The notes under the pieces: model-generated
Database searches by the model: none
What the model saw: only the letters and a program-made list of their open reading frames with translations
What the model was told of the DNA's origin: nothing
In this document: one piece after another, positions 8,059-17,664 of the stretch
How the letters are laid out: every line of letters begins with the position of its first letter
How positions within the stretch are numbered: the first letter of the stretch is position 1
Source of the DNA: Larkinella sp965227735
GTDB lineage: Bacteria; Bacteroidota; Bacteroidia; Cytophagales; Spirosomataceae
DNA: 64,000 bases
Direction of reading: 5' to 3'
Assembly: GCF_965227735.1 (NCBI RefSeq)
Contig: NZ_OZ245776.1
Span: 3,720,001-3,784,000 of the forward strand
Made by a program: the position numbers and the translations under genes

Positions 8059-9087
8059 TCAGGAGAACAACTCTCCATCCCGGTACGCGGGCACGATGCC
8101 CAGGTGTTTATACGCCTTTTCAGTCGCTTCCCTTCCCCGCGACGTTCGCTTCAGATAGCCTTCCTGAATTAAAAACGGTTCATATACTTCCTCGATTGTT
8201 TCGGACTCATCGCCACAAGCCGTCGCGATGGTCGACAGCCCGACCGGCCCGCCTTTGAATTTTTCGATAATGGTTGTCAGAATCCGGTTGTCCATCTCGT
8301 CGAGACCGTTCTGATCCACGTCGAGTGCGCGCAGAGCCATTTCGGCAATCGCAACCGTAATGACTCCTTTTCCTTTTACCTGCGCAAAATCGCGCGTTCG
8401 GCGAAGCAGGTTGTTGGCAATCCGGGGCGTTCCGCGACTCCGGCGGGCAATTTCATAAGCCCCATCGGACTCGATGGGTGTTCCCAGAATGGCCGCCGAC
8501 CGGTTTACAATCGTGGTCAACAAAGCCGCATCGTAATATTCCAGCCGGGCGTTGATCCCAAACCGCGCCCGCAACGGCGACGTCAGCAACCCGGCGCGGG
8601 TGGTGGCCCCGATCAATGTAAACGGGTTCAGTTTGATCTGAACGGTTCGGGCGTTCGGGCCGGAATCGAGCATAATGTCAATTTTGTAATCTTCCATCGC
8701 CGAGTACAGGTATTCTTCCACTACGGGGTTGAGCCGGTGAATCTCGTCGATAAACAGCACGTCGTTTTCCTGCAAATTGGTCAGCAAACCGGCAAGGTCG
8801 CTCGGTTTGTCGAGCACCGGGCCGGAGGTCATCTTGATGCTGGCATTCAGCTCGTTGGCAACGATGTGCGAGAGAGTTGTTTTCCCCAGACCCGGAGGGC
8901 CGTGGAGCAGAACGTGGTCGAGTGCTTCACCACGCTGGAGGGCGGCCTGTACGAAAATCCGCAGGTTTTCGAGTATTTTGGCCTGACCCGTAAAGTCTTC
9001 GAACGACAACGGCCGCAGGGCGCGTTCAATCTCCTTTTCGGTGGCCGTCATGCCTTCGTTGGTACCTTTCAAAATGTCTTTCCGCAT
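8059..9087 (-). CDS. ruvB: Holliday junction branch migration helicase RuvB
   Basis: 342 residues, the standard length. RuvB is the AAA+ motor that drives branch migration of Holliday junctions with RuvA and RuvC. Walker A GPPGLGKTT (63-71) and Walker B with DEIH (114-117) are intact. The GATTRAGLLTSPLRARFG sensor/arginine-finger stretch and the C-terminal winged-helix part (RTSRGREAT) are present. ruvA and ruvC are not nearby, as is common in this phylum. Confidence 0.97.
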   Translation of the reverse strand: MRKDILKGTNEGMTATEKEIERALRPLSFEDFTGQAKILENLRIFVQAALQRGEALDHVLLHGPPGLGKTTLSHIVANELNASIKMTSGPVLDKPSDLAGLLTNLQENDVLFIDEIHRLNPVVEEYLYSAMEDYKIDIMLDSGPNARTVQIKLNPFTLIGATTRAGLLTSPLRARFGINARLEYYDAALLTTIVNRSAAILGTPIESDGAYEIARRSRGTPRIANNLLRRTRDFAQVKGKGVITVAIAEMALRALDVDQNGLDEMDNRILTTIIEKFKGGPVGLSTIATACGDESETIEEVYEPFLIQEGYLKRTSRGREATEKAYKHLGIVPAYRDGELFS

Positions 9088-9198
9088 CGGTATTTGAATG
9101 AACGTATTTGTTGTTTATACTTAAAACAGGCCTGTTTTTCAGACACTTACACAGACACTGATTTCATTCAAATATACAAAACTTCGGGCATATTTCCA

Positions 9199-12100
9199 CT
9201 ATCGAACCAGCAGAATCGAACCGCGTTTCAGCACTTTTGGCCGCTCCGGATAGTAAAGACTTTTGAAGTTCACGGTATAGGCATACACCATCGACGGGTA
9301 GGCCTGGCCGCGGTAATTACCGTCCCATTTCTGTTCCGGATCGTTGGAAACGAAGATCACCTCGCCCCAGCGATTGAAGACCCGAAGCTCAAAATCCGTT
9401 ACGTAAGCCGTGAAAACATCCAGCAAATCATTGTTGCCGTCGCCGTTCGGCGTAAAAGCATCGGGGAGCACAACCCGGGGTTCGCACTTATCCACCACCA
9501 CCGCCGTATCCACCGCGGCACAGCCATTGGCACCCGTTACCCGAACGGCATAACGGCCTACTTCCAGAACAGTGATCCGGGGCGTGGAATCGCCGGAATG
9601 GGGCCAGAAATACGTCAGCGTGCTGTTTCCCGATACCTGCAAAACCGCCCGGCCCTGATCGCCGACGCATAACGGGACCTCCCGTGTCAGATCGAAAGTC
9701 GGTAAGGGTAAAAAGGTGAGCTTCACTTCATCAGTCGCCGTACAGGCTCCGGATGTGGCTACCACGGAATAACTACCGGATGTGGTGGGTTGAATCGATG
9801 ATGTAGTGGCCCCCGTCGACCACCGATAGGTGGCCCCCGCCGACGCGGTTACTTGCAACCGGAGGGTCGGCGACGGGCAGAGCGTCGTATCGGGACCCAG
9901 GCTCACCGTTGGCGGAACCTGAACGAAGACGATCTTGCGGTCGAAAGCCACACAACCGCCCTGGGAAGCTGAATAGGTTAGCACGATGGGATTGGGGCCC
10001 GCCAGACTATCGGCGGGAGTGAAACGCCCGGTACTGTCGACACCCCGACCCGTCCAGAATCCGCCCAATGGTGTAGCTCCGCTGAGGGTCAATACTGGCG
10101 CATTGGCGCAAATTTCAAGTGGCGGTCCAGCTTCTACAACCGGTTTGGCATTGAAGGTTACCACCACTTCGTCGGAACCCTGGCAACCCGTAATCGAATT
10201 GCGAACCGTCAGACGGTAGGGACCAGCCGTCGTTACATTGATCGAAGGGGTAGTCTGACCACTGTTCCAGAGGTAGACATCGCCGGGTGTTTGCACCAGC
10301 GTCGACAATTGAACCGTATCGCCAATGCATTTGCCGCGATCAGGACCCAGGGAGACAAAACCGGTGGTGTCGACCGGAACCCGGATGTTGTTCAGCGTAT
10401 CCAGACAGCCCCCTGTATCGCGGGCTTCAAGGCTATAAACGCCACCGTTGATCCCCGTCAGGCCGGAACCGTTGCCCACTACCACGCCATTGGCATCCCG
10501 CCAGATGAACTCGGTCGGCCGTCCCCGCACAATCGTGAGTCGAATGGAACCACTCTGCGGAATCGTACACAAAGCCGTCTGCGGATTGGCCTGAACCTCA
10601 ATGCTGTTGTTGGATCGAAGCGTTAAGGTCGTGTCTACCGTACAGGCGTTGTCGCTGATAATCCGAACGGTATACTCACCATCGCGAATGCCCTGCAACA
10701 GCGCGGTCGTATCGCTGAGCGGTTGCCCGCCAGAACTCCACTCAAACCGCCGAACCGTGGCCGACCCAACGCTGAGCCGGATGCTGCCGTCCGTCGTCGT
10801 ACAACCCGTAGGAGGAGTCAGGAAAGCCGTTACAACCGGTTTGGGCAAAGCGACCACCGCGACGGTATCGGTATTCTCGCAACCGTTTACATCCCGAACA
10901 ATGACGGAATACGTGCCCGCCTGGGTAATCGTCGTGGTCCGTTCGGTGGAACCGTTGCTCCACTGGAAGCTGTTCCAGCCACTGCCCCGGGCGGTCAGCG
11001 TCAGGGAACTGTTCAGACAGAGCGTGGTGTCGGGACCCAGCGTAAAATTGGGCGGACGGCGCAGGGTCACGTTGATGGTATCACTTGAAAAACAGCCCCC
11101 GTTGGCCGCAATGACAATAAACCGTCCCGGTGGAATGCCGTTATAGCCCGGCGACCCGGGCACGGTCACGGGTAATGTTCGTTCATTATATCCCCGTATC
11201 AATCGTCCGTTTCGGATCCAGATGTAGACACTGGCTTCCACTTTGGCGTCCAGCGTCACCATATTCTTGCAACTGTCAATGTCCGGCCCCAGATTGATCG
11301 GGTCCGGCGTCCGAACGATGGTTACATCCTGAGGAATCAGTGTGTCTTTACAAACTTGACCATCTGAGCGGAGCGTAACGATGCGCAGAGTGACTTTATA
11401 AACGCCCGGTTCATTGTAGGTGTGCGTGGCCTGCGTGGCCGTCGAGCTAAAGGGCGCACTGTTGTCACCCCAATTCCAGGTATAATTGTCCTTCAACGGC
11501 GGACACATGGGCGTCACCGTAAACTGCGTGGGCGAACCGGCGCAGGTGTCGGCATACGAAAAACCGGGTGAGTTAGATGGTTCGTTGAAGTTGGCCACCA
11601 TGTTGGGCAAACCCAACTGGCTGGTGGGGCCGTTCAAATTCAGTCCGTTCGGGTCGAAGGTGGCGGGGGCCAGCAGTTCATCGTTCGGGTTGTCGATCAC
11701 GCCCAGGCTGGTGCCATCCTTGATGGCCACGTATATTTTCCCGTCGGAGCCGATTTGCAAGGCCCCATACTGTCGGCTTTTCGTACTGTCGAGCACGGTT
11801 TTGGACGCTTCAATGGCGGCCGGGTCCGGATTCGTCAGGTCATAAATCAGAATCTGGGACGCATTGGCCGTATCGCCCTGTAACGAAACGTAGAGTTTCG
11901 ACCCATCCGGCGAAAACTCCACCCCGTAGGCTTTGGGCGGGGCGGGGCCGATGTTGATGGCTGGCCCGGCCGTCATGACCCCGGTCGAATCATTGAAGGT
12001 AAACACTTCGACATAGTTGGTGGGTGGACCGGGCACCACCACCGCGATGGGGCGGTTTCCATTGCCGGTCGTATCTGCCGGACCAATTTTCATATACCCT

Positions 12101-13293
12101 TCGCCCTTCGTCGTGGTGTCGTGGGGCATCCCGAGGGCGTATTCTTCCGGCCCTTCAACCCCGGCTTTGGTCACGTGGTAAACCTGAAACTTATTGTTGC
12201 CGTAATCGTGGGAAATGACCCAGTAAGTCGTATCACGGTCGTTCCGCACCGAAGCCAGCCGCTCCGTCGTGAGGGAGTCGACCAGCGTGTTTTTTTCGAT
12301 AATGGCACCCGTTCCCTGATTATACCGCATGTCGACGGTGCTGACACTCAGGATCTTTTTGCCGTTAATTTCGGAGGTCGTATACACCCGGTAGAGGTAT
12401 TCGCAGCCTTTACAGGTGGGTTGCGGCACAATCAGAGCCGATTGGGTCGAGGTCTGGCTCCCCTGCAACTGGGCGGTATCGGCCGGGTTGAGCGGTTTCA
12501 TCAGATTGCCATTTTTGTCGTAGATGAGCACCCCGCCGGTATAAAACAGAAGCTGTCCTTTGGTGTTGGAGATTGACGACGACCCTTCGATGGTATTCAG
12601 CTTTCCGTCATCCAGCGGTGTGGGACTGCCGCCGGAGAAGTCGATCCCGGCATTGTTTCCGAAATACCACTTGGCACCCTGCTGCTGGGGCCGCTGTCCG
12701 CAGACCTGCACATTGATCCGGTCTTCCACCGAGCAGACTTTCTGTTTATCCGCCTGCGTTCCGATCCAGACTTCCACCGAATAACAGCCCGCGCTGTCGA
12801 CCTGAATGGTTCGCGTCGTGTCTCCCTTTGGATACCAAAGGTAACTGGCACCCGCCGGAGCGCCGTTGGGGTAGGGATCAAGCGTGATTTTCTGGCCGTT
12901 ACAAAGCATGGTGTCTGTCCGCCAGTTCTGAAACTGGGTTGGTGGGACGCCGATGGTAACTTGTCTTGTCGCGGTTTGTATCGAACCATCCTGCATGGTT
13001 CGGGTTAGCGTCACGGTGTAAGTGCCGGGATTATTGTAAGAATGTTTGGGCTTTGCGGCAGAAGAGGTATCCTGACCAGAAGCTCCGTCACCAAAACTCC
13101 AGAGACGGGAGCGCACATTCGGTACGGTATCTTCAAACATAACGCCCGTGTCGCACGACGGGTCTGTTATGCACAGTTTTCCACTTACTTTAATACCCGA
13201 CGGCGACGTTTGCGCCCGGGCCAAACCGGCAAACAGCCCCCAACACAGAAGCATCCATCCCAACCGCCGTACCATTCCTGTATAGGTTGTCAT
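9199..13293 (-). CDS. Giant PKD/Ig-like protein with type IX secretion sorting domain
   Basis: 1364 residues. A signal peptide covers about 1-28 (WMLLCWGLFAGLARAQ). A PKD domain follows (about 30-115, WSFGDGASG and HSYNNPGTYTVTL), then a long beta-propeller-like stretch (about 205-570, with YGVEFSPDGSKLYVS). A second PKD domain comes next (WNWGDNSAPF, HTYNEPGVYKVTL), then at least five Ig-like repeats recognisable by LGPDTTLC-type openings and NGC motifs. The last ~90 residues (FTPNGDGNNDLLDVF, FNRWGEVIF, WDGNYRG) are the type B, gliding-motility-associated sorting domain that directs export by the type IX system. It is likely a cell-surface or released adhesin-like protein. It is divergent from a PorP/SprF gene, the usual partner of type B cargo. 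Confidence 0.92.
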   Translation of the reverse strand: MTTYTGMVRRLGWMLLCWGLFAGLARAQTSPSGIKVSGKLCITDPSCDTGVMFEDTVPNVRSRLWSFGDGASGQDTSSAAKPKHSYNNPGTYTVTLTRTMQDGSIQTATRQVTIGVPPTQFQNWRTDTMLCNGQKITLDPYPNGAPAGASYLWYPKGDTTRTIQVDSAGCYSVEVWIGTQADKQKVCSVEDRINVQVCGQRPQQQGAKWYFGNNAGIDFSGGSPTPLDDGKLNTIEGSSSISNTKGQLLFYTGGVLIYDKNGNLMKPLNPADTAQLQGSQTSTQSALIVPQPTCKGCEYLYRVYTTSEINGKKILSVSTVDMRYNQGTGAIIEKNTLVDSLTTERLASVRNDRDTTYWVISHDYGNNKFQVYHVTKAGVEGPEEYALGMPHDTTTKGEGYMKIGPADTTGNGNRPIAVVVPGPPTNYVEVFTFNDSTGVMTAGPAINIGPAPPKAYGVEFSPDGSKLYVSLQGDTANASQILIYDLTNPDPAAIEASKTVLDSTKSRQYGALQIGSDGKIYVAIKDGTSLGVIDNPNDELLAPATFDPNGLNLNGPTSQLGLPNMVANFNEPSNSPGFSYADTCAGSPTQFTVTPMCPPLKDNYTWNWGDNSAPFSSTATQATHTYNEPGVYKVTLRIVTLRSDGQVCKDTLIPQDVTIVRTPDPINLGPDIDSCKNMVTLDAKVEASVYIWIRNGRLIRGYNERTLPVTVPGSPGYNGIPPGRFIVIAANGGCFSSDTINVTLRRPPNFTLGPDTTLCLNSSLTLTARGSGWNSFQWSNGSTERTTTITQAGTYSVIVRDVNGCENTDTVAVVALPKPVVTAFLTPPTGCTTTDGSIRLSVGSATVRRFEWSSGGQPLSDTTALLQGIRDGEYTVRIISDNACTVDTTLTLRSNNSIEVQANPQTALCTIPQSGSIRLTIVRGRPTEFIWRDANGVVVGNGSGLTGINGGVYSLEARDTGGCLDTLNNIRVPVDTTGFVSLGPDRGKCIGDTVQLSTLVQTPGDVYLWNSGQTTPSINVTTAGPYRLTVRNSITGCQGSDEVVVTFNAKPVVEAGPPLEICANAPVLTLSGATPLGGFWTGRGVDSTGRFTPADSLAGPNPIVLTYSASQGGCVAFDRKIVFVQVPPTVSLGPDTTLCPSPTLRLQVTASAGATYRWSTGATTSSIQPTTSGSYSVVATSGACTATDEVKLTFLPLPTFDLTREVPLCVGDQGRAVLQVSGNSTLTYFWPHSGDSTPRITVLEVGRYAVRVTGANGCAAVDTAVVVDKCEPRVVLPDAFTPNGDGNNDLLDVFTAYVTDFELRVFNRWGEVIFVSNDPEQKWDGNYRGQAYPSMVYAYTVNFKSLYYPERPKVLKRGSILLVR

Positions 13294-13389
13294 TCGCTGC
13301 TAATAAAATCAAGTAGGTTGCCGGTTTTCCCAGTGGTTGTGAATATAACAGTGAAGGTCGGCAGTACGTTATTGTAAACGAAACGGCAG

Positions 13390-13406
13390 CTATAAAAATT
13401 TTATAG
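13390..13406. promoter_or_regulatory. AT-rich palindrome in the divergent PKD/PorP promoter region
   Basis: CTATAAAA (13390-13397) and TTTTATAG (13399-13406) form an 8-bp inverted repeat around one central base, inside the 250-bp region between the two divergent starts. It could be a regulator site or simply AT-rich promoter DNA. Nothing else in 13294-13543 stands out. Confidence 0.3.
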
Positions 13407-13543
13407 GAATCCATTCATCCGTTTCATCCGTTACCACTACCTTTATCTAAGCGGTCAAGTGCAATTTTACGGTAAAAAAACGTTTATGTTTTAGTGTTTT
13501 CCCGGAACCAGTTTGGCAAGTTGTTTGCACTAAAGATACAGTT

Positions 13544-14578
13544 ATGTTAAAACGTTACCTTCTTATCCTCTTTGGCTTGCTGATCGCCGGAACGGTTTGG
13601 GCGCAGGATCCGCAGTTTTCGCAGTTCTATGCGGCTCCCATGTACTTGAATCCGGCTTTTGCCGGTTCGGCCTTGGCACCACGGGTAACGGTCAACTACC
13701 GGAACCAATGGCCCGCCGTGACCAATTACGTGACCTCCATGGTGAGCGTCGATCACTATTTCGACCGCTACAACAGTGGGGTTGGCCTGATGCTGCAAAG
13801 CGATAACCAGGGTCAGGGGCGCATCCGTTCCACCGACATTGGCTTGCAATATTCCTACCAGATTCAATTGGCCGAACAAACGTTCGTGCGGCTGGGCGTT
13901 CAAGGCTCCTACGTAAACCGCTCGATCAACTGGTTTGGCCTCACCTTTGGCGATCAGTATAACAACGGCGGCTTTACCGGCAACCCCACCACCGACCCCG
14001 TGGTTTCCAACGGCTCACCAACCCTTTCTTACCTGGATTTTTCAACCGGCGGTTTGCTGTATTCCGACTGGTACTGGATCGGCGTGGCGGCTCACCACCT
14101 CGGGCGGCCCAATCAGGGCGTTTTTGTCCTGAGCGACGAAAGCCGTCTTCCGATGAAGGGGAGCGTCCACGCGGGCCTTCGGATTCCCTTTGCGGGTTTC
14201 ACCGGCCTGGGCGATGAGTGGGATCGTGAAAAAACCATTTCACCCGCGATCAACTACCGGTATCAGGGCAAGTACGACCAACTGGATCTGGGTGTTTATA
14301 TGACCTATTCGCCCATGGTGGTCGGTCTTTGGTATCGTGGTTTGCCGTTGAAAAAATACGCCCCGAGTGTTACCAACCGCGAATCACTGATTGTTTTGGC
14401 CGGTTTTCGTCAGGACAATTTTTCGATTGGTTATAGCTACGACGCCACCATTTCCTCGCTCGGACCAGGCAGCGGGGGCGCCCACGAGATTTCGCTCTCG
14501 TACACCTTTGAGAATTTCCCCTCGGGCAAACCCAAAAACCGCAAAGCGCGCAAGCAACTTTCCTGCCCGAAATTCTAA
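13544..14578 (+). CDS. PorP/SprF family type IX secretion outer-membrane protein
   Basis: 344 residues with signal peptide MLKRYLLILFGLLIAGTVWAQ followed directly by the family signature DPQFSQFYAAPMYLNPAFAGS. The body is made of alternating strands of an outer-membrane beta barrel (PorP/SprF). In Flavobacterium, SprF-like proteins are needed for secretion or surface attachment of individual type B cargo proteins. The neighbouring divergent gene carries exactly that kind of sorting domain, so the two probably form a carrier and cargo pair. The pairing is inferred from position and family knowledge. Confidence 0.92.
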   Translation: MLKRYLLILFGLLIAGTVWAQDPQFSQFYAAPMYLNPAFAGSALAPRVTVNYRNQWPAVTNYVTSMVSVDHYFDRYNSGVGLMLQSDNQGQGRIRSTDIGLQYSYQIQLAEQTFVRLGVQGSYVNRSINWFGLTFGDQYNNGGFTGNPTTDPVVSNGSPTLSYLDFSTGGLLYSDWYWIGVAAHHLGRPNQGVFVLSDESRLPMKGSVHAGLRIPFAGFTGLGDEWDREKTISPAINYRYQGKYDQLDLGVYMTYSPMVVGLWYRGLPLKKYAPSVTNRESLIVLAGFRQDNFSIGYSYDATISSLGPGSGGAHEISLSYTFENFPSGKPKNRKARKQLSCPKF

Positions 14579-14640
14579 TCGCTTTGTTTCGTGAAATGCC
14601 TGCCTCCTTCCTCTGGTTGAGGGTAGCCGGAATTTCCGTT

Positions 14641-14702
14641 AAATTATCCATCTTTTCCCAAATAAACTCTATGGTTTATTTTATATGAATTTGTGTTTTT
14701 TG
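14641..14702 (+). promoter_or_regulatory. Putative AraC-type operator/promoter A (before the GH2 gene)
   Basis: Half-site TATCCAT at 14645-14651 and half-site ACTCTAT at 14666-14672 are 21 bp apart. After exactly 26 nt comes TTTG at 14699-14702, in the place of the -7 box (GTTTTTTG). The same layout with the same distances occurs before susC (23430) and before the cytochrome/DUF1553 gene (32903). The second half-site occupies the -33 region, so an activator bound there would contact RNA polymerase. The start ATG is at 14756. Confidence 0.7.
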
Positions 14703-14755
14703 CATGACGATTAGGTAGATCACGGGTAATCATAAACCGCCTGATCGGGTACAAA

Positions 14756-17641
14756 ATGCACAAAAGGGGACTATTCATTTTTATCCTTTCGATCGGAAGC
14801 TGGTTTGCCAATCCTACGCAGGCCGTCAGTCAACCTAAAATCTCGTTAGCCGGGGAGTGGCAACTCCGTTTAGACCCCGCCGATCTGGGTTTGCGGGAAC
14901 ACTGGTGGCAGGGAACCTACCCCGATCGGGTGAAACTACCGGGTTCTTTAACGGAAAACGGAAAAGGAAATGACATCACGCTGCAAACGCCCTGGGTCGG
15001 CGACGTCATCGACAGCACGTATTTCTTTGCGGACAGCTATAAAAAATACCGCGAGAATCCCATCAAAATACCGTTCTGGCTTCAGTCCGTCAAGTATTAC
15101 GCCGGGCCAGCCTGGTATCGACGCCAGATCGAAATTCCCGCCAACTGGGCAAAAAAACGCATGACGCTGAATCTGGAACGCTGCCATTGGGAAACGATGG
15201 TGTACGTCAACGGCCAGTTCTGCGGCACGCGCAACTCCCTCGTGGCTCCCCACCAGTTCGACCTCACCAAACACCTCCGACCGGGCCGCAACACCATCGC
15301 CATTCGGGTCGATAACCGGTATAAACTACACATTGGCCCCAATTCGCACAGCGTTGCCGATCATACGCAAACCAACTGGAACGGGTTAGTCGGTGATTTG
15401 TCATTAACCGCCGAAGCACCAACGTATATAGAAGACGTACAGGCGTTTCCGAACCTGGCGGCTCAATCGATCAACGTATCGCTGGCGCTTCGCCAGCCCC
15501 GGCACCAGGAATTTCAGGGGAAGTTGATTCTACAGGCCCGGAGTTTGCAAAAAAATGGCGCAGCCTTGCCGGAATTAACGCAAGCCGTTCGGTTCACCGG
15601 CGAAGAAACCACGTTAAACCCAACGTATGCCATACCGAATCCGCAACGCTGGGACGAGTTTAACCCCAACCTGTACAAACTGCACGTCCGGCTGGTCAGC
15701 GATCAGGGCGAGGTGCTATCGGAACGGGAGGTGACGTTCGGCATGCGCGAAATGAGTACAAGCGGAACGCGGCTGGCCATCAACGGTCGTCCGATTTTTC
15801 TGCGGGGCGATGTCGAATGCGCCACCTTTCCGCTGACGGGCTATCCGCCAACGACGGAACCGTACTGGGAAAAAATCATGAAAACCGCCAAAAGCTACGG
15901 TCTGAATCACCTTCGCTTTCACTCGTGGTGTCCGCCCGAAGCGGCTTTCGATGTGGCCGACCGGCTTGGCGTGTATTTATACGTGGAAAGTCCACTGTGG
16001 GCCAACCAGAGCAGTGCCGTCGGCACGGGTGGCGTGATCGACGATTTCATTTACCAGGAATCGGAACGCATTCTAAAAGCGTACGGCAATCACCCGTCGT
16101 TCTGCATGATGTCGTACGGCAATGAACCAGCCGGACCCGAGCAGAACGAGTTTCTGGGTCGCTGGGTCGACCACTTCAAACAGAAAGACAACCGCCGACT
16201 CTACACCAGCGGAGCGGGCTGGCCCATGATTCCTGAAAGCCAGTTTCACATTCATTCCGATGCCCGGATTCAGCGGTGGGGCGAGGGTGTGAAAAGCATC
16301 ATCAACGCGGGAACGCCCAAAACCAGCTACGACTGGCGCGAGATCACCAAAACCGCTACGGCTCCCTACGTCAGCCACGAAATTGGGCAGTGGTGCGTTT
16401 ATCCAAATTTCAAGGAGATTGCCAAATACACCGGCGTGGTGCGGGCGAAAAATTTTGAAATCTTCAGAGAAACGCTCGAAGCCAACGGCATGGGCGATCA
16501 GGCCGAAGCCTTTCTGCATTCGTCGGGCCGTTTGCAGACGCTTTGCTACAAAGCCGATATCGAAGCGGCCCTGCGCACGCCCGGTTTTGCCGGTTTTCAG
16601 TTGCTGGGGTTACACGATTTCCCGGGACAGGGAACCGCGCTGGTGGGCGCGCTGGATGTTTTCTGGGAATCCAAAGGCTACACGACTCCCGAAGAATACC
16701 GCACGTTTTGCAGCCCAACGGTTTTGCTGGCCCGCATGGAAAAGCTCGTGTATGAAAACAATGAAACGTTACAGGCCGCTGTGGAAATTGCCCATTTTGG
16801 CGCGGGCGAGTTGACCAACCAAACCGTGGTCTGGCAGGCGCTGGATGCAGCCGGGAAAGTAAAACGCAGTGGATCGCTGACCAAAGACAAGATAGCGATT
16901 GATAACCTCCAGTCGGTCGGAACTATTCAATTGCCGCTTGCGGGTTTCAAAAAACCGGAGATGCTTACGCTGAAAGTGGCTTTGAAAGGCGCTGAAAGTA
17001 CGAATTCCTGGAATTTCTGGGTCTATCCGGCGGGTGTCAATGCCGATGCGGCTACGGGAAAAGTCGTCGTGGCCCACACCTTGACGCCGGATGTCGTCAA
17101 TCAATTGCAGAACGGCGCGAACGTTTTGCTGTTGCCCTACGGACACGTCAAAAAAGGCAAAGGGGCCGAAGTGGAGATTGGATTTTCGAGTGTTTTCTGG
17201 AACACATCCTGGACCAAGGGGCAGGCTCCGCACACGCTTGGGCTGGTTTGCAATCCGGCTCACCCGCTGTTTGCCAGCTTCCCGACCGAAGCCAGCAGCA
17301 ACTACCAGTGGCAGGATCTGGTCAGCCATTCCCAAACCGTCATTCTGAATGATTTTCCCAAAACGCTTCGTCCGCTGATTCAGCCGATCGATACCTGGTT
17401 CGAAAACCGCCGGTTATCGCTGGCGTTTGAAGGCCGGGTTGGCAAGGGAAAGCTGCTCGTGTGCAGCATCGATCTGGAAAGTGATCTGGCCCAACGCCCG
17501 GCTGCCCGGCAGTTGAAATATAGCCTGCTGAACTACATGAACAGCAGCCAGTTTAAACCCGCGAACGGGCTGGAAGTCGATCAGGTAAACCAATTGTTTC
17601 AGGCCGAAACCTCTCTGCTTACGCCCGCTAAAAACGACTAA
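14756..17641 (+). CDS. Secreted glycoside hydrolase family 2 protein
   Basis: 961 residues with a signal peptide (GLFIFILSIGSWFANPTQA). The GH2 plan is visible: a jelly-roll sugar-binding domain (about 28-220), an Ig-like domain (about 225-335) and a TIM barrel (about 336-660). MMSYGNEP supplies the acid/base Glu457, and YVSHEIGQW supplies the nucleophile candidate Glu542. A further ~300-residue C-terminal part of beta-rich sequence follows. GH2 enzymes cleave beta-galactosides, beta-glucuronides, beta-mannosides and related links by a retaining mechanism; the substrate cannot be fixed here. The DUF5107-TPR gene starts 23 bp downstream, so they form an operon under operator A. Confidence 0.88.
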   Translation: MHKRGLFIFILSIGSWFANPTQAVSQPKISLAGEWQLRLDPADLGLREHWWQGTYPDRVKLPGSLTENGKGNDITLQTPWVGDVIDSTYFFADSYKKYRENPIKIPFWLQSVKYYAGPAWYRRQIEIPANWAKKRMTLNLERCHWETMVYVNGQFCGTRNSLVAPHQFDLTKHLRPGRNTIAIRVDNRYKLHIGPNSHSVADHTQTNWNGLVGDLSLTAEAPTYIEDVQAFPNLAAQSINVSLALRQPRHQEFQGKLILQARSLQKNGAALPELTQAVRFTGEETTLNPTYAIPNPQRWDEFNPNLYKLHVRLVSDQGEVLSEREVTFGMREMSTSGTRLAINGRPIFLRGDVECATFPLTGYPPTTEPYWEKIMKTAKSYGLNHLRFHSWCPPEAAFDVADRLGVYLYVESPLWANQSSAVGTGGVIDDFIYQESERILKAYGNHPSFCMMSYGNEPAGPEQNEFLGRWVDHFKQKDNRRLYTSGAGWPMIPESQFHIHSDARIQRWGEGVKSIINAGTPKTSYDWREITKTATAPYVSHEIGQWCVYPNFKEIAKYTGVVRAKNFEIFRETLEANGMGDQAEAFLHSSGRLQTLCYKADIEAALRTPGFAGFQLLGLHDFPGQGTALVGALDVFWESKGYTTPEEYRTFCSPTVLLARMEKLVYENNETLQAAVEIAHFGAGELTNQTVVWQALDAAGKVKRSGSLTKDKIAIDNLQSVGTIQLPLAGFKKPEMLTLKVALKGAESTNSWNFWVYPAGVNADAATGKVVVAHTLTPDVVNQLQNGANVLLLPYGHVKKGKGAEVEIGFSSVFWNTSWTKGQAPHTLGLVCNPAHPLFASFPTEASSNYQWQDLVSHSQTVILNDFPKTLRPLIQPIDTWFENRRLSLAFEGRVGKGKLLVCSIDLESDLAQRPAARQLKYSLLNYMNSSQFKPANGLEVDQVNQLFQAETSLLTPAKND

Positions 17642-17664
17642 AATATTTTGACAGACCTCTATTT

